Shown: in pieces, positions 18,374 through 28,059 of the stretch
Position numbering within the stretch: position 1 is the stretch's first letter
Layout: every line of letters starts with the position of its first letter
NCBI GenBank assembly: GCA_007128005.1
Contig: SKYF01000177.1
Span: 1 to 49,765 of the forward strand
Direction of reading: 5' to 3'
Length of the DNA stretch: 49,765 nt
Source: Bdellovibrionales bacterium
Lineage (GTDB): Bacteria; Bdellovibrionota; Bdellovibrionia; Bdellovibrionales; UBA1609
The notes under the pieces: model-generated
What the model was told of the DNA's origin: nothing
Databases searched by the model: none
The model's input: the letters and a program-made list of their open reading frames with translations, nothing else
Made by a program: the position numbers and the translations under genes

Positions 18374-19342
18374 ATGTTGGAAAAGAAAGTTCCTGAGCTG
18401 AGTCTGAGTCAATACACCGAAGGCTCACTGAAAGAGCAAAAACAGTTCATCGACGGGCTGTTTACCTCCCTAAGGGACTTTGGCTTTGTCATTTTAAAAG
18501 ATCACCCAATAGAAAAAGAGCTCTTGGAGGAGGCCTACAGACTGAGTCGGGATTTTTTTGCCCTGCCCACCAAGACCAAGCAATCCTACAGTCAATCCGA
18601 TATGGGCTTTCAAAGAGGTTACACTCCCTTTGGACAAGAGCATGCAAAGGACGCCCAAGTTCCAGATCTCAAGGAGTTTTGGCATGTGGGCAGAGACCTT
18701 CCGGAGGGGCACCGCTACGGAGATCTGTTTCCAAAAAATATCTGGCCTCAAGAGATCCCCGAGTTTCAGCCGACCTTTCAAAAGCTTTTTTCTCAGCTCG
18801 ACGGCGTTGGCAGAGTCATGCTCAGGGCTTTAACTGGCCCTTTGGAACTCCCACAAAACTATTTTGATCTGATGACAGAAAGCGGGAGTTCGATCTTACG
18901 TCTGCTCCACTACCCGCCCATTGCTGAAGGCGTGGACCCTCGCTGCATTCGAGCTGCTGCTCACGAAGACATTAATCTCATCACCCTACTCGTCAGTGCT
19001 TCCGCATCAGGACTTCAACTCAAGACCCATGAGGGCAAATGGCTTCCTGTGGAAACTGAGGCCAATAATTTGGTTGTGGACTCCGGGGACATGCTGGCTC
19101 GCATCACTAACGGGGTCATCCCTTCCACCACTCACCGAGTGGTCAATCCGGAAGGCCCCAACACCAGTCGCTACTCCATGCCCTTTTTTATGCATCCCAA
19201 CCCAGATGCCCTCTTAAGCTGCATTCCCTCCTGTCGAGGAGAAGGCCCCAAATACCCAGATATCACCGCCGATGAGTTTTTAATGGAAAGACTCCGAGAG
19301 ATTGGCTTAAAGCATCTGCCTAAAGAGGGACCCAGTTTATAG
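18374..19342 (+). CDS. 2-oxoglutarate/Fe(II)-dependent oxygenase (isopenicillin N synthase-like)
   Basis: AAHEDINLITLLVSASASGLQLKTHEGKWLPVE (HxD), STTHRVVNPEGPNTSRYSMPFFMHPN (H...R). Confidence 0.93.
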   Translation: MLEKKVPELSLSQYTEGSLKEQKQFIDGLFTSLRDFGFVILKDHPIEKELLEEAYRLSRDFFALPTKTKQSYSQSDMGFQRGYTPFGQEHAKDAQVPDLKEFWHVGRDLPEGHRYGDLFPKNIWPQEIPEFQPTFQKLFSQLDGVGRVMLRALTGPLELPQNYFDLMTESGSSILRLLHYPPIAEGVDPRCIRAAAHEDINLITLLVSASASGLQLKTHEGKWLPVETEANNLVVDSGDMLARITNGVIPSTTHRVVNPEGPNTSRYSMPFFMHPNPDALLSCIPSCRGEGPKYPDITADEFLMERLREIGLKHLPKEGPSL

Positions 19343-19417
19343 AACCCATAAAAATATTTCACTAGCCCTGGACCTAGACCTTTGGTAAGTAAATTTTACA
19401 TTAACTAGGGGGGTTTA

Positions 19418-20236
19418 ATGAAATTTTTATCTGTTCTGCTTCTATGTTGTTCCTCAGGCCTGCTCTTGAGTCACAATCTAAGCCACGCTCTGAATTTAAC
19501 GCACCAGATCTCAGATGCCTCTTCAGACGAATATTTTGAGCTGGTGGAGATGACCATTGAGGCCCTTGAGCCCGATGACGAGCGTTACGATCACCTCTTT
19601 CCAGGACTGATGTTGGAGTCTGTGGCCTCTGATTGCTCCGGCCAGAAGCGTCTCCACTCTCTGAACTCAGGAGTGGGCACAAACCCACCGCAGCGACCAG
19701 CTCCCAGCCCCTCCCGCCCCCCTCAGTCAGGGGCCAGCAATGGGGGGATTGTGGCTGTGGACCAAATTATTTCCACAGGAGAAAGGGTCTGGAAAATCGT
19801 GGAGGCCAACCGCCCCGTGGTTCACAGCCAATTGCCAAGAGCCCACGCTCTACCTAGGGGTGTGAGCTGCTGGACAGATCTTCAGATGTGGAGCATTCCC
19901 CGCACCCAGGATTTTAAGATCACCTACAGAAATGGCTTTGGGGTCGATGTGATCGACTTTGTCTACCGAGTCTCCTACACCTCAGGAGGAAACTTTGAAA
20001 ACCAAGGGGCCTTTTTGTCCAATGTGTCTGTTCAAGCTGCAACCCTGAACGTCTCTTGGGGCTTTACTTTTCACGCCACAGCCCAGGTTGGTCAGGTTGT
20101 TAACCTTGGGACCAACGACGACCCTCTGGCGGGAATGGAAATGATTGTCAACTGGAAGGCCGGCTCCGTTCTCCGTCACATGGAGAGCACTCAAAGTGTC
20201 TTTGTCTCTGGAGATGGCGTGCTTCGCAAGCTCTAA
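19418..20236 (+). CDS. Secreted protein of unknown function
   Basis: Signal peptide MKFLSVLLLCCSSGLLLSHNLSHA; Pro-rich linker; IVAVDQIISTGERVWKIVEANRPVVH. SD GGGGGG. Confidence 0.6.
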   Translation: MKFLSVLLLCCSSGLLLSHNLSHALNLTHQISDASSDEYFELVEMTIEALEPDDERYDHLFPGLMLESVASDCSGQKRLHSLNSGVGTNPPQRPAPSPSRPPQSGASNGGIVAVDQIISTGERVWKIVEANRPVVHSQLPRAHALPRGVSCWTDLQMWSIPRTQDFKITYRNGFGVDVIDFVYRVSYTSGGNFENQGAFLSNVSVQAATLNVSWGFTFHATAQVGQVVNLGTNDDPLAGMEMIVNWKAGSVLRHMESTQSVFVSGDGVLRKL

Positions 20237-20242
20237 GGCTGA

Positions 20243-22948
20243 CTAGCGCAGGCGAGCGAGGCTGTCCTCAAGGCTTTGGATCTGTGCCTTGAGCTGATCC
20301 AGCTGAGCTCGCCCCTGCTCCACAACTTCTTCAGGAGCATTTTTTATAAAATTATCATTATTTAGCCGTGACTGAAGTTGAGAGATCTCCTTGTGCTTTT
20401 TCTCAAGTGATTTCTTGGTGCGCTTGATCTCCTCGGCAATATCCACCAAACCCTCTAGGGGCACCACCACGTCCACTCGGACCTCTCCCACCACAACAGG
20501 TGTCACCGCACACTTAGATAGCGAATCCACGGGCCCAATCTCACAGACCTCAAGTTTTGCCAAAGACATGATGGAGTGCCTGTTGTCCCCCAACAGCTTC
20601 TGCACCTGGGCACTTTCAGGGACCAGGCGAGCAGTGATTTTTTCCCCGGGCTTGATGCGATTTTCTCCGCGGATATTGCGGATGGCTGTCACCACTTCTC
20701 TGACCAAATCCACGGCAAAGGCGACTTCCTCAGATCCCACAGACAGCCACTGCTTGTCATTGCGTGGGGTGGGGAAGCTCTCCACCACCAAGCTCTCTTT
20801 CGCCTTGATTGGCAATTTTTGGTAGATCTCCTCAGTGATAAACGGCGTAAAGGGGTGAAGGAGTCTCATCAGGCGGTTTAAAACCTGGGCCAATACAAGC
20901 TGAGTGGCCTTTTTCTCGCCCTCAGAGGAGCCATAAATCACCGGTTTAATAAACTCTAAATACCAATCACAGAACTCATGCCAGGCAAAATTATATATGG
21001 CATTGGCCGCATCGGCAAAACGATAGGACTGTAAGGCTTCATCCACAGCTCCTTCCACCAAGCCCAATTTGTAGACAATCCACTGATCCGCTGCCGACAC
21101 ATCCGCTTTTTGAGGCAAGGCCTCCAACCCCTCTTTGGGGACTTCAAAGCCCTCAAGAGCAGATAGGGAAAAGCGAGCTGCGTTCCAAATCTTATTCATA
21201 AAATTGCGGTAGCCCTCAAGCCGCTGGGGCGAAAACTTGAGATCTCTTCCGGCAGCAAGCTGAGAGATCAGGGTGAAGCGAAGGGCATCGGCACCATTTT
21301 TCTCAATCAGCTCCACGGGGTCAACGGCGTTGCCTGAGGACTTGGACATCTTTAGACCCTGAGCGTCCCGGATGAGTCCATGGATATAGACCGTGCGAAA
21401 AGGGACATCTTTACAAAACTCCAGCCCCGCCATAATCATCCTGGCCACCCAAAAAAAGATAATGTCATGGCCAGTGACCAGAACATTGGTTGGATAGAAG
21501 GTCTTCAACGCCTCTGTTTCCTGTGGCCAACCCAAAGTGCTAAAGGGCCATAGAGCCGAGCTAAACCATGTGTCCAACACGTCTTCGTCTTGCTGAATCT
21601 TCTGACTCCCACAGTGGCTGCACTGAGTGGGGTCCACCTCTGATACAGACAACTGGCCGCAGTCCTCGCACTTCCAGGCAGGAATGCGATGCCCCCACCA
21701 CAGCTGGCGGGATATACACCAGTCCTGAATAATGCTCATCCAGTGCAAATAGGTCTTTGTCCAGGTTTCAGGCTCAAAGCGCAATGTTCCACTCTCAACC
21801 ACTCGTTTTGCAGGGACTGCAAGCTCCGAGGTCTTCACAAACCACTGCTCGGACAAAAGGGGCTCCACCACACAGCCCGTGCGGGAGCAGTGTCCCACCG
21901 AATGAGTGTGAGCCTCAACTTCAACAAGTAAACCAGCCTTCTCCAGATCCTCCACCACCTTGTTGCGTGCCTGCCCAGCCGTCAGCCCCCTGTAGGCCTC
22001 GGGAACACTTTCATTGAGTGTCCCATTGCGCTCCATAATATTGATCATTTCCAACTGGTGACGCTGGCCAATTTCATAATCGTTGAAATCATGAGCCGGA
22101 GTGATCTTCACTGCGCCTGAACCAAACTCCCTATCGACGTATGTGTCGCCTATAACGGGAATTCTGCGTCCCGCAAGAGGAAGCTCAATCTCTTTGCCAA
22201 TAAAATCTTGAAAGCGAGGGTCTTCTGGATGAACGGCAACGGCCACATCCCCTAACATGGTCTCTGGCCGAGTCGTGGCCACAACTAAAGAGCCCGATCC
22301 ATCGGCCAAGGGGTAACGAATGTGCCAAATGTGACCCTTGACCTCGCGGTGCTCAACTTCTAAATCGGATAGAGCTGACTCCAACTGAGGACTCCAGTTG
22401 ATCAAACGAGTGCCCTTATAAATCCAACCCTTCTGATAAAGTGAAACAAAGACTTTGCGGACAGCTTTTGACACATCTTTGTCGAGAGTGAATTTGAGGC
22501 GATCCCAATCACAGGAATCTCCCAAGCGCTTCATCTGCTCGACAATACGGCTTCCGTACTGCTCCTTCCACTGCCAGACCCTCTGCTCAAAGGCCTCTCG
22601 CCCCAAATCCTGACGACTCAACTTCTCCTTGCGAAGCTCTCGCTCTACCACGCTCTGTGTGGCAATTCCGGCGTGATCCGTTCCTGGCAACCACAAGGCA
22701 TTGTAGCCAGACATCCTCTTCCAGCGAACAAGTACATCTTGGATGCTGTGGTCAAGGGCATGACCCATATGCAGTGAGCCTGTGACGTTGGGCGGAGGCA
22801 AAATCACACAAAAAGGTGGCCGAGTGGAGACATCCTCAGCTTTAAAAAAACCCTGTTCCTCCCACCAACTGTAGAGACGGGTTTCGACTTCTTCAGGATT
22901 GTAACGATCTGAAAGTTGATTGGGGCTCATAGTTTGGGAACTTAGCAC
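20243..22948 (-). CDS. valS: Valyl-tRNA synthetase
   Basis: PPPNVTGSLHMGHALDHSIQD, LPGTDHAGIATQSVVE, LMSKSSGN-type GLKMSKSSGNAVDP, C-terminal coiled coil. Confidence 0.97.
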   Translation of the reverse strand: MLSSQTMSPNQLSDRYNPEEVETRLYSWWEEQGFFKAEDVSTRPPFCVILPPPNVTGSLHMGHALDHSIQDVLVRWKRMSGYNALWLPGTDHAGIATQSVVERELRKEKLSRQDLGREAFEQRVWQWKEQYGSRIVEQMKRLGDSCDWDRLKFTLDKDVSKAVRKVFVSLYQKGWIYKGTRLINWSPQLESALSDLEVEHREVKGHIWHIRYPLADGSGSLVVATTRPETMLGDVAVAVHPEDPRFQDFIGKEIELPLAGRRIPVIGDTYVDREFGSGAVKITPAHDFNDYEIGQRHQLEMINIMERNGTLNESVPEAYRGLTAGQARNKVVEDLEKAGLLVEVEAHTHSVGHCSRTGCVVEPLLSEQWFVKTSELAVPAKRVVESGTLRFEPETWTKTYLHWMSIIQDWCISRQLWWGHRIPAWKCEDCGQLSVSEVDPTQCSHCGSQKIQQDEDVLDTWFSSALWPFSTLGWPQETEALKTFYPTNVLVTGHDIIFFWVARMIMAGLEFCKDVPFRTVYIHGLIRDAQGLKMSKSSGNAVDPVELIEKNGADALRFTLISQLAAGRDLKFSPQRLEGYRNFMNKIWNAARFSLSALEGFEVPKEGLEALPQKADVSAADQWIVYKLGLVEGAVDEALQSYRFADAANAIYNFAWHEFCDWYLEFIKPVIYGSSEGEKKATQLVLAQVLNRLMRLLHPFTPFITEEIYQKLPIKAKESLVVESFPTPRNDKQWLSVGSEEVAFAVDLVREVVTAIRNIRGENRIKPGEKITARLVPESAQVQKLLGDNRHSIMSLAKLEVCEIGPVDSLSKCAVTPVVVGEVRVDVVVPLEGLVDIAEEIKRTKKSLEKKHKEISQLQSRLNNDNFIKNAPEEVVEQGRAQLDQLKAQIQSLEDSLARLR

Positions 22949-22980
22949 CCCTTGCCAAGGCAGGCAAGCTGGGCCTGGCC

Positions 22981-24528
22981 CTACTCCGAGACCTCCAGAC
23001 CCCCTTCCAAAACATACACATTGAGATAACCCTGTGCCTCCAACTCAACGGCCAACTGGGTCGAGGCCCCTCCATCCGGACAGACCAGCACAATCGGGTG
23101 ACTCTTCGCCGACTCCTCTCCTAGGCTCTGAAGGTGTTTTTTTATAGCTTCAGCGGTCATAGGCCGAGCCATCTCTAAGAGAGCGCTTTGAGGATGGCCT
23201 CTCAGCTCTGACTCCTTGCAGAGGGCAAAAAATAAAAAGGGCACATTGTTGAGCTTGAGGTTTTCCAACTGAAAAAATCCAATCTCCTGAACCTGGTCAG
23301 GATGAATTTGACGAGACCTCTTTCCTCCTTCAGGCAGGCTTCGATAAAGCCTCAAACTGAGCCCACCAGCTCCCAGAGCCAGCACAGATGCAACAAAAAA
23401 GGGCCAACTCGGCCCAAATTCTCCATAAAGCCATCCCCCAATGGCTGGCCCCACAATCCGACCCATCGCTGAAAAGCTCTGATTCACACCCAGTGCTGAA
23501 CCCTGCTCATCGGCCTCAGCTAACAAGCTGATACTGCCCGTGATTGCAGGATTAATAAATCCTGTTCCCAAGGCCATCAGGGTCACCGCTCCCGCCAATT
23601 GCCAGACCTCTGAAGACAGACCAATCAGACCATAGCCTATAGCTGCAAACAACAACCCCAGCAGCAACAATTTCCTTTCACCGAGCCGAGAAATCAAAGG
23701 CCTTATTAAAACCCCTTGAGTGAGAACCATAATCAGCCCCACATAGGCAAAGCCAAAACTGGCTAAACTTAAGGACCAAGAGTATTCGTCTTGAACTAAT
23801 AAAAATAAAGGCGCTTCAATGACTGCTAAAGCACAGCTGCTCATAAAAAAAGTCAGCATCAGGGGGCCAAGCACAGGTTTCTTCACATGCTTGATCAAAA
23901 GCTGAAACCGAGGCTTCGCCTGGTGGTAAGCCAAGGGCTTTTGTGGAGAACGACTTTCTGGGAGCACAAAGTAGGCAAACAAAAAGTTGAGAAGACTGAT
24001 GCCCGCTGCGACGACAGCCGCAAAGCTCAGACCCAAGGGAGGGGCGTCCCCCAATCGCTGCCCAATCTCCCCAAAAATTCCCCCAAAAAAGGGCCCCAGC
24101 ATAAATCCCAAACCAAAGGCAGCCCCAATAAGGCCCATCCCTTTAGAACGCTCCTTTTCAGGAGTGACATCAGCAATATAGGCCATCGCCGTGGCGATGT
24201 TTGCCCCAAAAAAGCCCGCCAAAGCCCGAGCCAAAAACAGGGTCCACAGGGAGGCGGCCATGGCAAACCACAGGTGAGCGACAGCCACACCCAACAGTGT
24301 CAGCAAAATAACTGGACGTCTTCCTACTCTATCGCTGATTTGACCCCAAAAGGGGGCAAAGAGGAACTGCATCAGAGAATAGACGGTCATCAGCAAACCG
24401 ATCTCAAGGGGGCCTGCCCCATACTCCCTGGCCAAGTAGGGGTTGAGGGGAATAATCATTCCAAAGCCTATGAGATCAATAAAAACAGTGATAAAAATAA
24501 CAGCCAGGGGTTTATTTTTCATGCACAT
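22981..24528 (-). CDS. MFS transporter with C-terminal rhodanese-like domain
   Basis: VFIDLIGFGMIIPLNPYLAREYG, FWGQISDRVGRRPVILL; C-terminus HPIVLVCPDGGASTQLAVELEAQGYLNVYVLEGGLEVSE resembles a rhodanese active site. Confidence 0.85.
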   Translation of the reverse strand: MCMKNKPLAVIFITVFIDLIGFGMIIPLNPYLAREYGAGPLEIGLLMTVYSLMQFLFAPFWGQISDRVGRRPVILLTLLGVAVAHLWFAMAASLWTLFLARALAGFFGANIATAMAYIADVTPEKERSKGMGLIGAAFGLGFMLGPFFGGIFGEIGQRLGDAPPLGLSFAAVVAAGISLLNFLFAYFVLPESRSPQKPLAYHQAKPRFQLLIKHVKKPVLGPLMLTFFMSSCALAVIEAPLFLLVQDEYSWSLSLASFGFAYVGLIMVLTQGVLIRPLISRLGERKLLLLGLLFAAIGYGLIGLSSEVWQLAGAVTLMALGTGFINPAITGSISLLAEADEQGSALGVNQSFSAMGRIVGPAIGGWLYGEFGPSWPFFVASVLALGAGGLSLRLYRSLPEGGKRSRQIHPDQVQEIGFFQLENLKLNNVPFLFFALCKESELRGHPQSALLEMARPMTAEAIKKHLQSLGEESAKSHPIVLVCPDGGASTQLAVELEAQGYLNVYVLEGGLEVSE

Positions 24529-24595
24529 TGGGTTGTACTTTTCCTATGTTTAGACTTCAACTCAGATTTTATCTAAAACAGGCCTGGAGGAAGCA

Positions 24596-25759
24596 TTGAG
24601 GCAAAACGTGAGGCAAGAAAAGTTAGTTTTTTGGGCTCTGCTAGTTATCGGCTTGTTTGGCCCTGCATTCATAGAGGCCGCACCCCTTCACCCCACGCGA
24701 GCCTTGGAGCCAGGACGCTGGGCCTCCCAAGCGGGCTTTAGTTTTTTCAATACAAGTGCCAATTTTGACACCCAATGGGGCTCTTTTGAGCGGCTCCCTG
24801 ACTCAAACTCCTACCAGAACTATCTCTTTGATTATAGAGGTCAGTACGAGCTCAATCAGTTTTGGGCTCTTAAAACTTATCTTGGTCTTGCTGTGGCCGA
24901 GAGCTTTGATGGGATCTACTCTCGCTCCAACTCCAGCCTTACGGAAGTTGGCCTGGGGACCAGTTTGGCCTGGTTTATATCCCGCTTTCAGGTCTTTCCC
25001 GAGTTTTGGTTTTACTACCCCCTCAATCGAGTCGACCCTTTGACGGATGCCGTTCTCACGGGAGAGGGTGCTATGACTTTGGACACAAATTTGTGGCTGC
25101 GCTGGGATCTAGCCAATTGGCTCCAGCCCTTTGCTCGTATAGGCTGGTCCTACCGGGACGAGGGACGCTCCTCCTTACTTCACTGGGATCTGGGAACTCA
25201 CCTCTATCTCAATCACTGGATTTATAGGCTTCAGTTGCAAGGCTACAATTCGACAACCGATGATGCCTATTTGCTCAACCCTGAATTTCGCGACAATGTG
25301 ACGACAGCCGTCAATGGAGGCAGCTTTCGGTTCTTTTCTATCAACCCCAGTCTTCTCGAGTTTCAAGCCAAAGTAGATTACGCTCTCAGCCCCGAAGTCT
25401 TTGTCGGCGTTGGGGGAGCTTACACCCTCGATGGTCAAAACTCCGCCCAAGGCTACACCCTCTTTGTCACTGCAGCTGTGGATGTACAGCTGGGCAAAGT
25501 CGCAAAACCTCAACCACAGAGAGAGAGACGCCGTCAGGAAGTTGAACGCTTCCGCGTGGACACAAGGGATTATGACGAGCAGCTGTTCCGAGAGCGCCCT
25601 TCACCTGAAGTTGAAGAGCAAATGAGACGAGAGGAGCGGCTGAGGCAGCAGAGACGAAGGCAACTTGAAGAACAGCGACGTCGCCTACAGAGGCCGACTC
25701 AACCCAGTGACGAGGAGATCGACCAACTGCTTCAAGAGACCGAGGAGCGGCTCCGATAA
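24596..25759 (+). CDS. Outer-membrane beta-barrel-like protein with charged C-terminal coiled coil
   Basis: TTG start with GGAGGAA SD; signal peptide LVFWALLVIGLFGPAFIEAA; aromatic strand pattern; C-terminal RRRQEVERFRVD...RREERLRQQRRRQLEEQRRRLQRP. Confidence 0.6.
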   Translation: MRQNVRQEKLVFWALLVIGLFGPAFIEAAPLHPTRALEPGRWASQAGFSFFNTSANFDTQWGSFERLPDSNSYQNYLFDYRGQYELNQFWALKTYLGLAVAESFDGIYSRSNSSLTEVGLGTSLAWFISRFQVFPEFWFYYPLNRVDPLTDAVLTGEGAMTLDTNLWLRWDLANWLQPFARIGWSYRDEGRSSLLHWDLGTHLYLNHWIYRLQLQGYNSTTDDAYLLNPEFRDNVTTAVNGGSFRFFSINPSLLEFQAKVDYALSPEVFVGVGGAYTLDGQNSAQGYTLFVTAAVDVQLGKVAKPQPQRERRRQEVERFRVDTRDYDEQLFRERPSPEVEEQMRREERLRQQRRRQLEEQRRRLQRPTQPSDEEIDQLLQETEERLR

Positions 25760-25769
25760 CTCCTATGAA

Positions 25770-26393
25770 CTAGAGAGACTTTGAGATGGCTTCGGAAATT
25801 CGACTGCGAATCACTTGAGCTGAGTCAGATCCCGTCACTTCGCTCGAGGTTGGACCTGCCTGCCCTTGCCCTGCCTCCGCTTTTCTTGTCTCTTTCATTT
25901 CAACCTCTCCCAACTGCGACTCGATCACGGGACTGGGCATAATTTTTTGAGCTTGATCTAGCATGGTCAAGTGAGACTGAATGATGGCCTTTAAATTGTT
26001 TTCAAACTGCATTCTTAAGCGCTTAAGATCATTGATTTCTTGATAGATACGCTTCAAGGAGTCTCGGGCGTCACGGACAATCATCTCCGCTTTCTGATTG
26101 GCATCATTGATAATTAACCGAGCTTCCCGATCTGCATCTGCCTGCAACTTTTCAGACATCTTAGTTGCGGTTGTGATGGTATTCTTCAGAAGGTCGTCTC
26201 TTTCGCGAAAATCGGATATGGTCAATTCTTTTTCACGCAGAGTTTCCCTCAAACTGTTTCTCTCTCTAACCACTGATTCATACTCATCAGCTACACTGCG
26301 CAAAAAATCCATGACCTCATCGCCATCTAGGCCCATCATTTTCCGAGCAAAAGTCTTGTGAGCAATATCTATTGGAGCAATCTTCATATTCAA
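25770..26393 (-). CDS. divIVA: DivIVA-domain protein
   Basis: MKIAPIDIAHKTFARKMMGLDGDEVMDFLRSVADEYESVVRERNSLRE is a DivIVA N-terminus plus coiled coil. Confidence 0.9.
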   Translation of the reverse strand: MNMKIAPIDIAHKTFARKMMGLDGDEVMDFLRSVADEYESVVRERNSLRETLREKELTISDFRERDDLLKNTITTATKMSEKLQADADREARLIINDANQKAEMIVRDARDSLKRIYQEINDLKRLRMQFENNLKAIIQSHLTMLDQAQKIMPSPVIESQLGEVEMKETRKAEAGQGQAGPTSSEVTGSDSAQVIRSRISEAISKSL

Positions 26394-26407
26394 TATCCCC
26401 CCGTTTA

Positions 26408-26442
26408 TATCCCTCTCAGCTTAAGTAAGGCTGAGAAGGATA
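26408..26442 (-). promoter_or_regulatory. Inverted repeat in the proC-divIVA intergenic region, just before the divIVA SD
   Basis: TATCCCTCTCAGC-ttaagtaag-GCTGAGAAGGATA, 12 of 13 pairs. Confidence 0.55.
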
Positions 26443-26503
26443 TCAAGGCCCTTGGTCGAAGCTGCTCTGAAGTGTGATAGAATCTCGACCACAGCCCCCG
26501 ACC

Positions 26504-27316
26504 TTAGTCCAGTCTGCCAAGCTCCCGATCTCGCATGACAGCTTTTTCAAAGCTAATACGCAGTAGCCTTTCCATCTCTAGCTCCCGAATGGAGTCAAGC
26601 CCAGCAGCCGTCACTCCTTTTTTTGAGACCACCTTATTCTGGAGTTCTTCAATTGTAGTTAAGGGGGTTTCGTGGGCCATCAATGCAGCACCCATAAAGG
26701 TCCCCACCGTCATCCGACGAGCCTCCTCGGAAGAAAAATCGTGGTCCATCAACCAGTCTTGCCAATACTCCATCAGCTCATAAACAAACCCAATGCCACT
26801 GGAACAGGCCACAGTCAGAGCCTCGAAGGCCTCTCCCTCCTCCACAAAAACAATTTCTCCAAGGGGTTTAAACAGATCCTGAGCAAGGGTCTTTAGCCAC
26901 AGGGCCTCCCCTGAGACGCTGCACCCGATGACCGAACGGCGCACTTTGACAGCGGCATTGGGCATAATTCGAATCAACTGATTCACATTGGGAATTAGTT
27001 TTTTCAAGTTCTGTAGACTCACTCCTGCAGCCAGACTCACAACTATGTGAGAGCCATCAAAGCTCGAAGCAATTGGTTCAACAGCAGTCACTAAGTCCTG
27101 AGGTTTTACTCCCAGCAGGATCACCTCGGCTTTGTCTATGAGTTCCTCATTGTTGGCCGCTTTGTGAACTCCGGTTTGCTCCACCAGACGATCCAGTTTT
27201 CCTGCTGAGCGATTGCTCACCCAAATATGCTCGGGCTTGACGCTTGCAGATTCAATGAGGGACCGAATGATCGCCTGGCTCATGTGGCCGGCTCCCAAAA
27301 AACCATAGGTTCTCAT
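26504..27316 (-). CDS. proC: Pyrroline-5-carboxylate reductase
   Basis: YGFLGAGHMSQAIIRSLI, VILLGVKPQDL, RIMPNAAVKVRRSVIG, GFMGAALMAHE-like C-terminal region. Confidence 0.93.
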   Translation of the reverse strand: MRTYGFLGAGHMSQAIIRSLIESASVKPEHIWVSNRSAGKLDRLVEQTGVHKAANNEELIDKAEVILLGVKPQDLVTAVEPIASSFDGSHIVVSLAAGVSLQNLKKLIPNVNQLIRIMPNAAVKVRRSVIGCSVSGEALWLKTLAQDLFKPLGEIVFVEEGEAFEALTVACSSGIGFVYELMEYWQDWLMDHDFSSEEARRMTVGTFMGAALMAHETPLTTIEELQNKVVSKKGVTAAGLDSIRELEMERLLRISFEKAVMRDRELGRLD

Positions 27317-28059
27317 ACTTGCCTCCCCTGCCGCTCGCCCAACAAAATAGACCCCAACCTGACAATTGAGGCCCCCTCTTCAATGGCCACAGCATAGTCC
27401 TGACTTGTACCCATGGACAAGTGAGGAAGTGAGCAGTGAAACTTTACTTCGAGTAGAGACTTTAGCTCTGCCAATCGCTTAAAATAAGGCCTGGAGTTTT
27501 CCGCGGAATCCTGATGAGGAGGCATTGTCATAAGCCCATCTAAGATCAAGTAGGGCGAATCCTTGACTTGCTGGGCTAAACTCTCCAAATCCTGAGGCGA
27601 CACCCCCGCCTTTGAAGGCTCTCCAGATAAATTTACCTCTATGAGAACTCGTTGGCTCTTTGGACTTAGATTTAGATTCGCCTTCGCCATCTGCCTCTCC
27701 AATTCAACAACCAAACTCGGCCGGTCTATTGATTGGATCAGGTGAAATCGTTGGATAACCCTGCTGACTTTATTGCGCTGAAGGTGGCCAATGAAGTGCC
27801 ATTCCAGCTGAGTCACATCGACGGGCACCTCATGAAGCAGCCTTTCCTGTTTTGCGAGAGCCTCCTGGACATAGTTTTCTCCAAAGCAGAGCAATCCCTG
27901 GGCCACAGCCTCTAGAATTGTCTCCACAGGCTGACCCTTGCTGACTGCCAACACCTTCACAGGGTGGTTCCAGTTCTTTGGCCGACGACTCAGAGCGATC
28001 TCAATCTCCCTCTGAACACTCTGCCATCTACTTGCGATAGACTCTCCAGCCCTGCTCAT
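27313..28059 (-). CDS. YggS/PLPBP-family pyridoxal phosphate homeostasis protein
   Basis: VLAVSKGQPVETILEAVAQGLLCFGENYVQEALAKQ, WHFIGHLQRNKV, LSMGTSQDYAVAIEEGASIVRLGSILLGER. Confidence 0.95.
   Translation of the reverse strand: MSRAGESIASRWQSVQREIEIALSRRPKNWNHPVKVLAVSKGQPVETILEAVAQGLLCFGENYVQEALAKQERLLHEVPVDVTQLEWHFIGHLQRNKVSRVIQRFHLIQSIDRPSLVVELERQMAKANLNLSPKSQRVLIEVNLSGEPSKAGVSPQDLESLAQQVKDSPYLILDGLMTMPPHQDSAENSRPYFKRLAELKSLLEVKFHCSLPHLSMGTSQDYAVAIEEGASIVRLGSILLGERQGRQV

Noticed and set aside
23887-24576. 229-aa antisense ORF opposite the MFS transporter
   Set aside because: Sits over a clear MFS coding frame; low-complexity Q/K/P-rich translation typical of spurious shadow ORFs.
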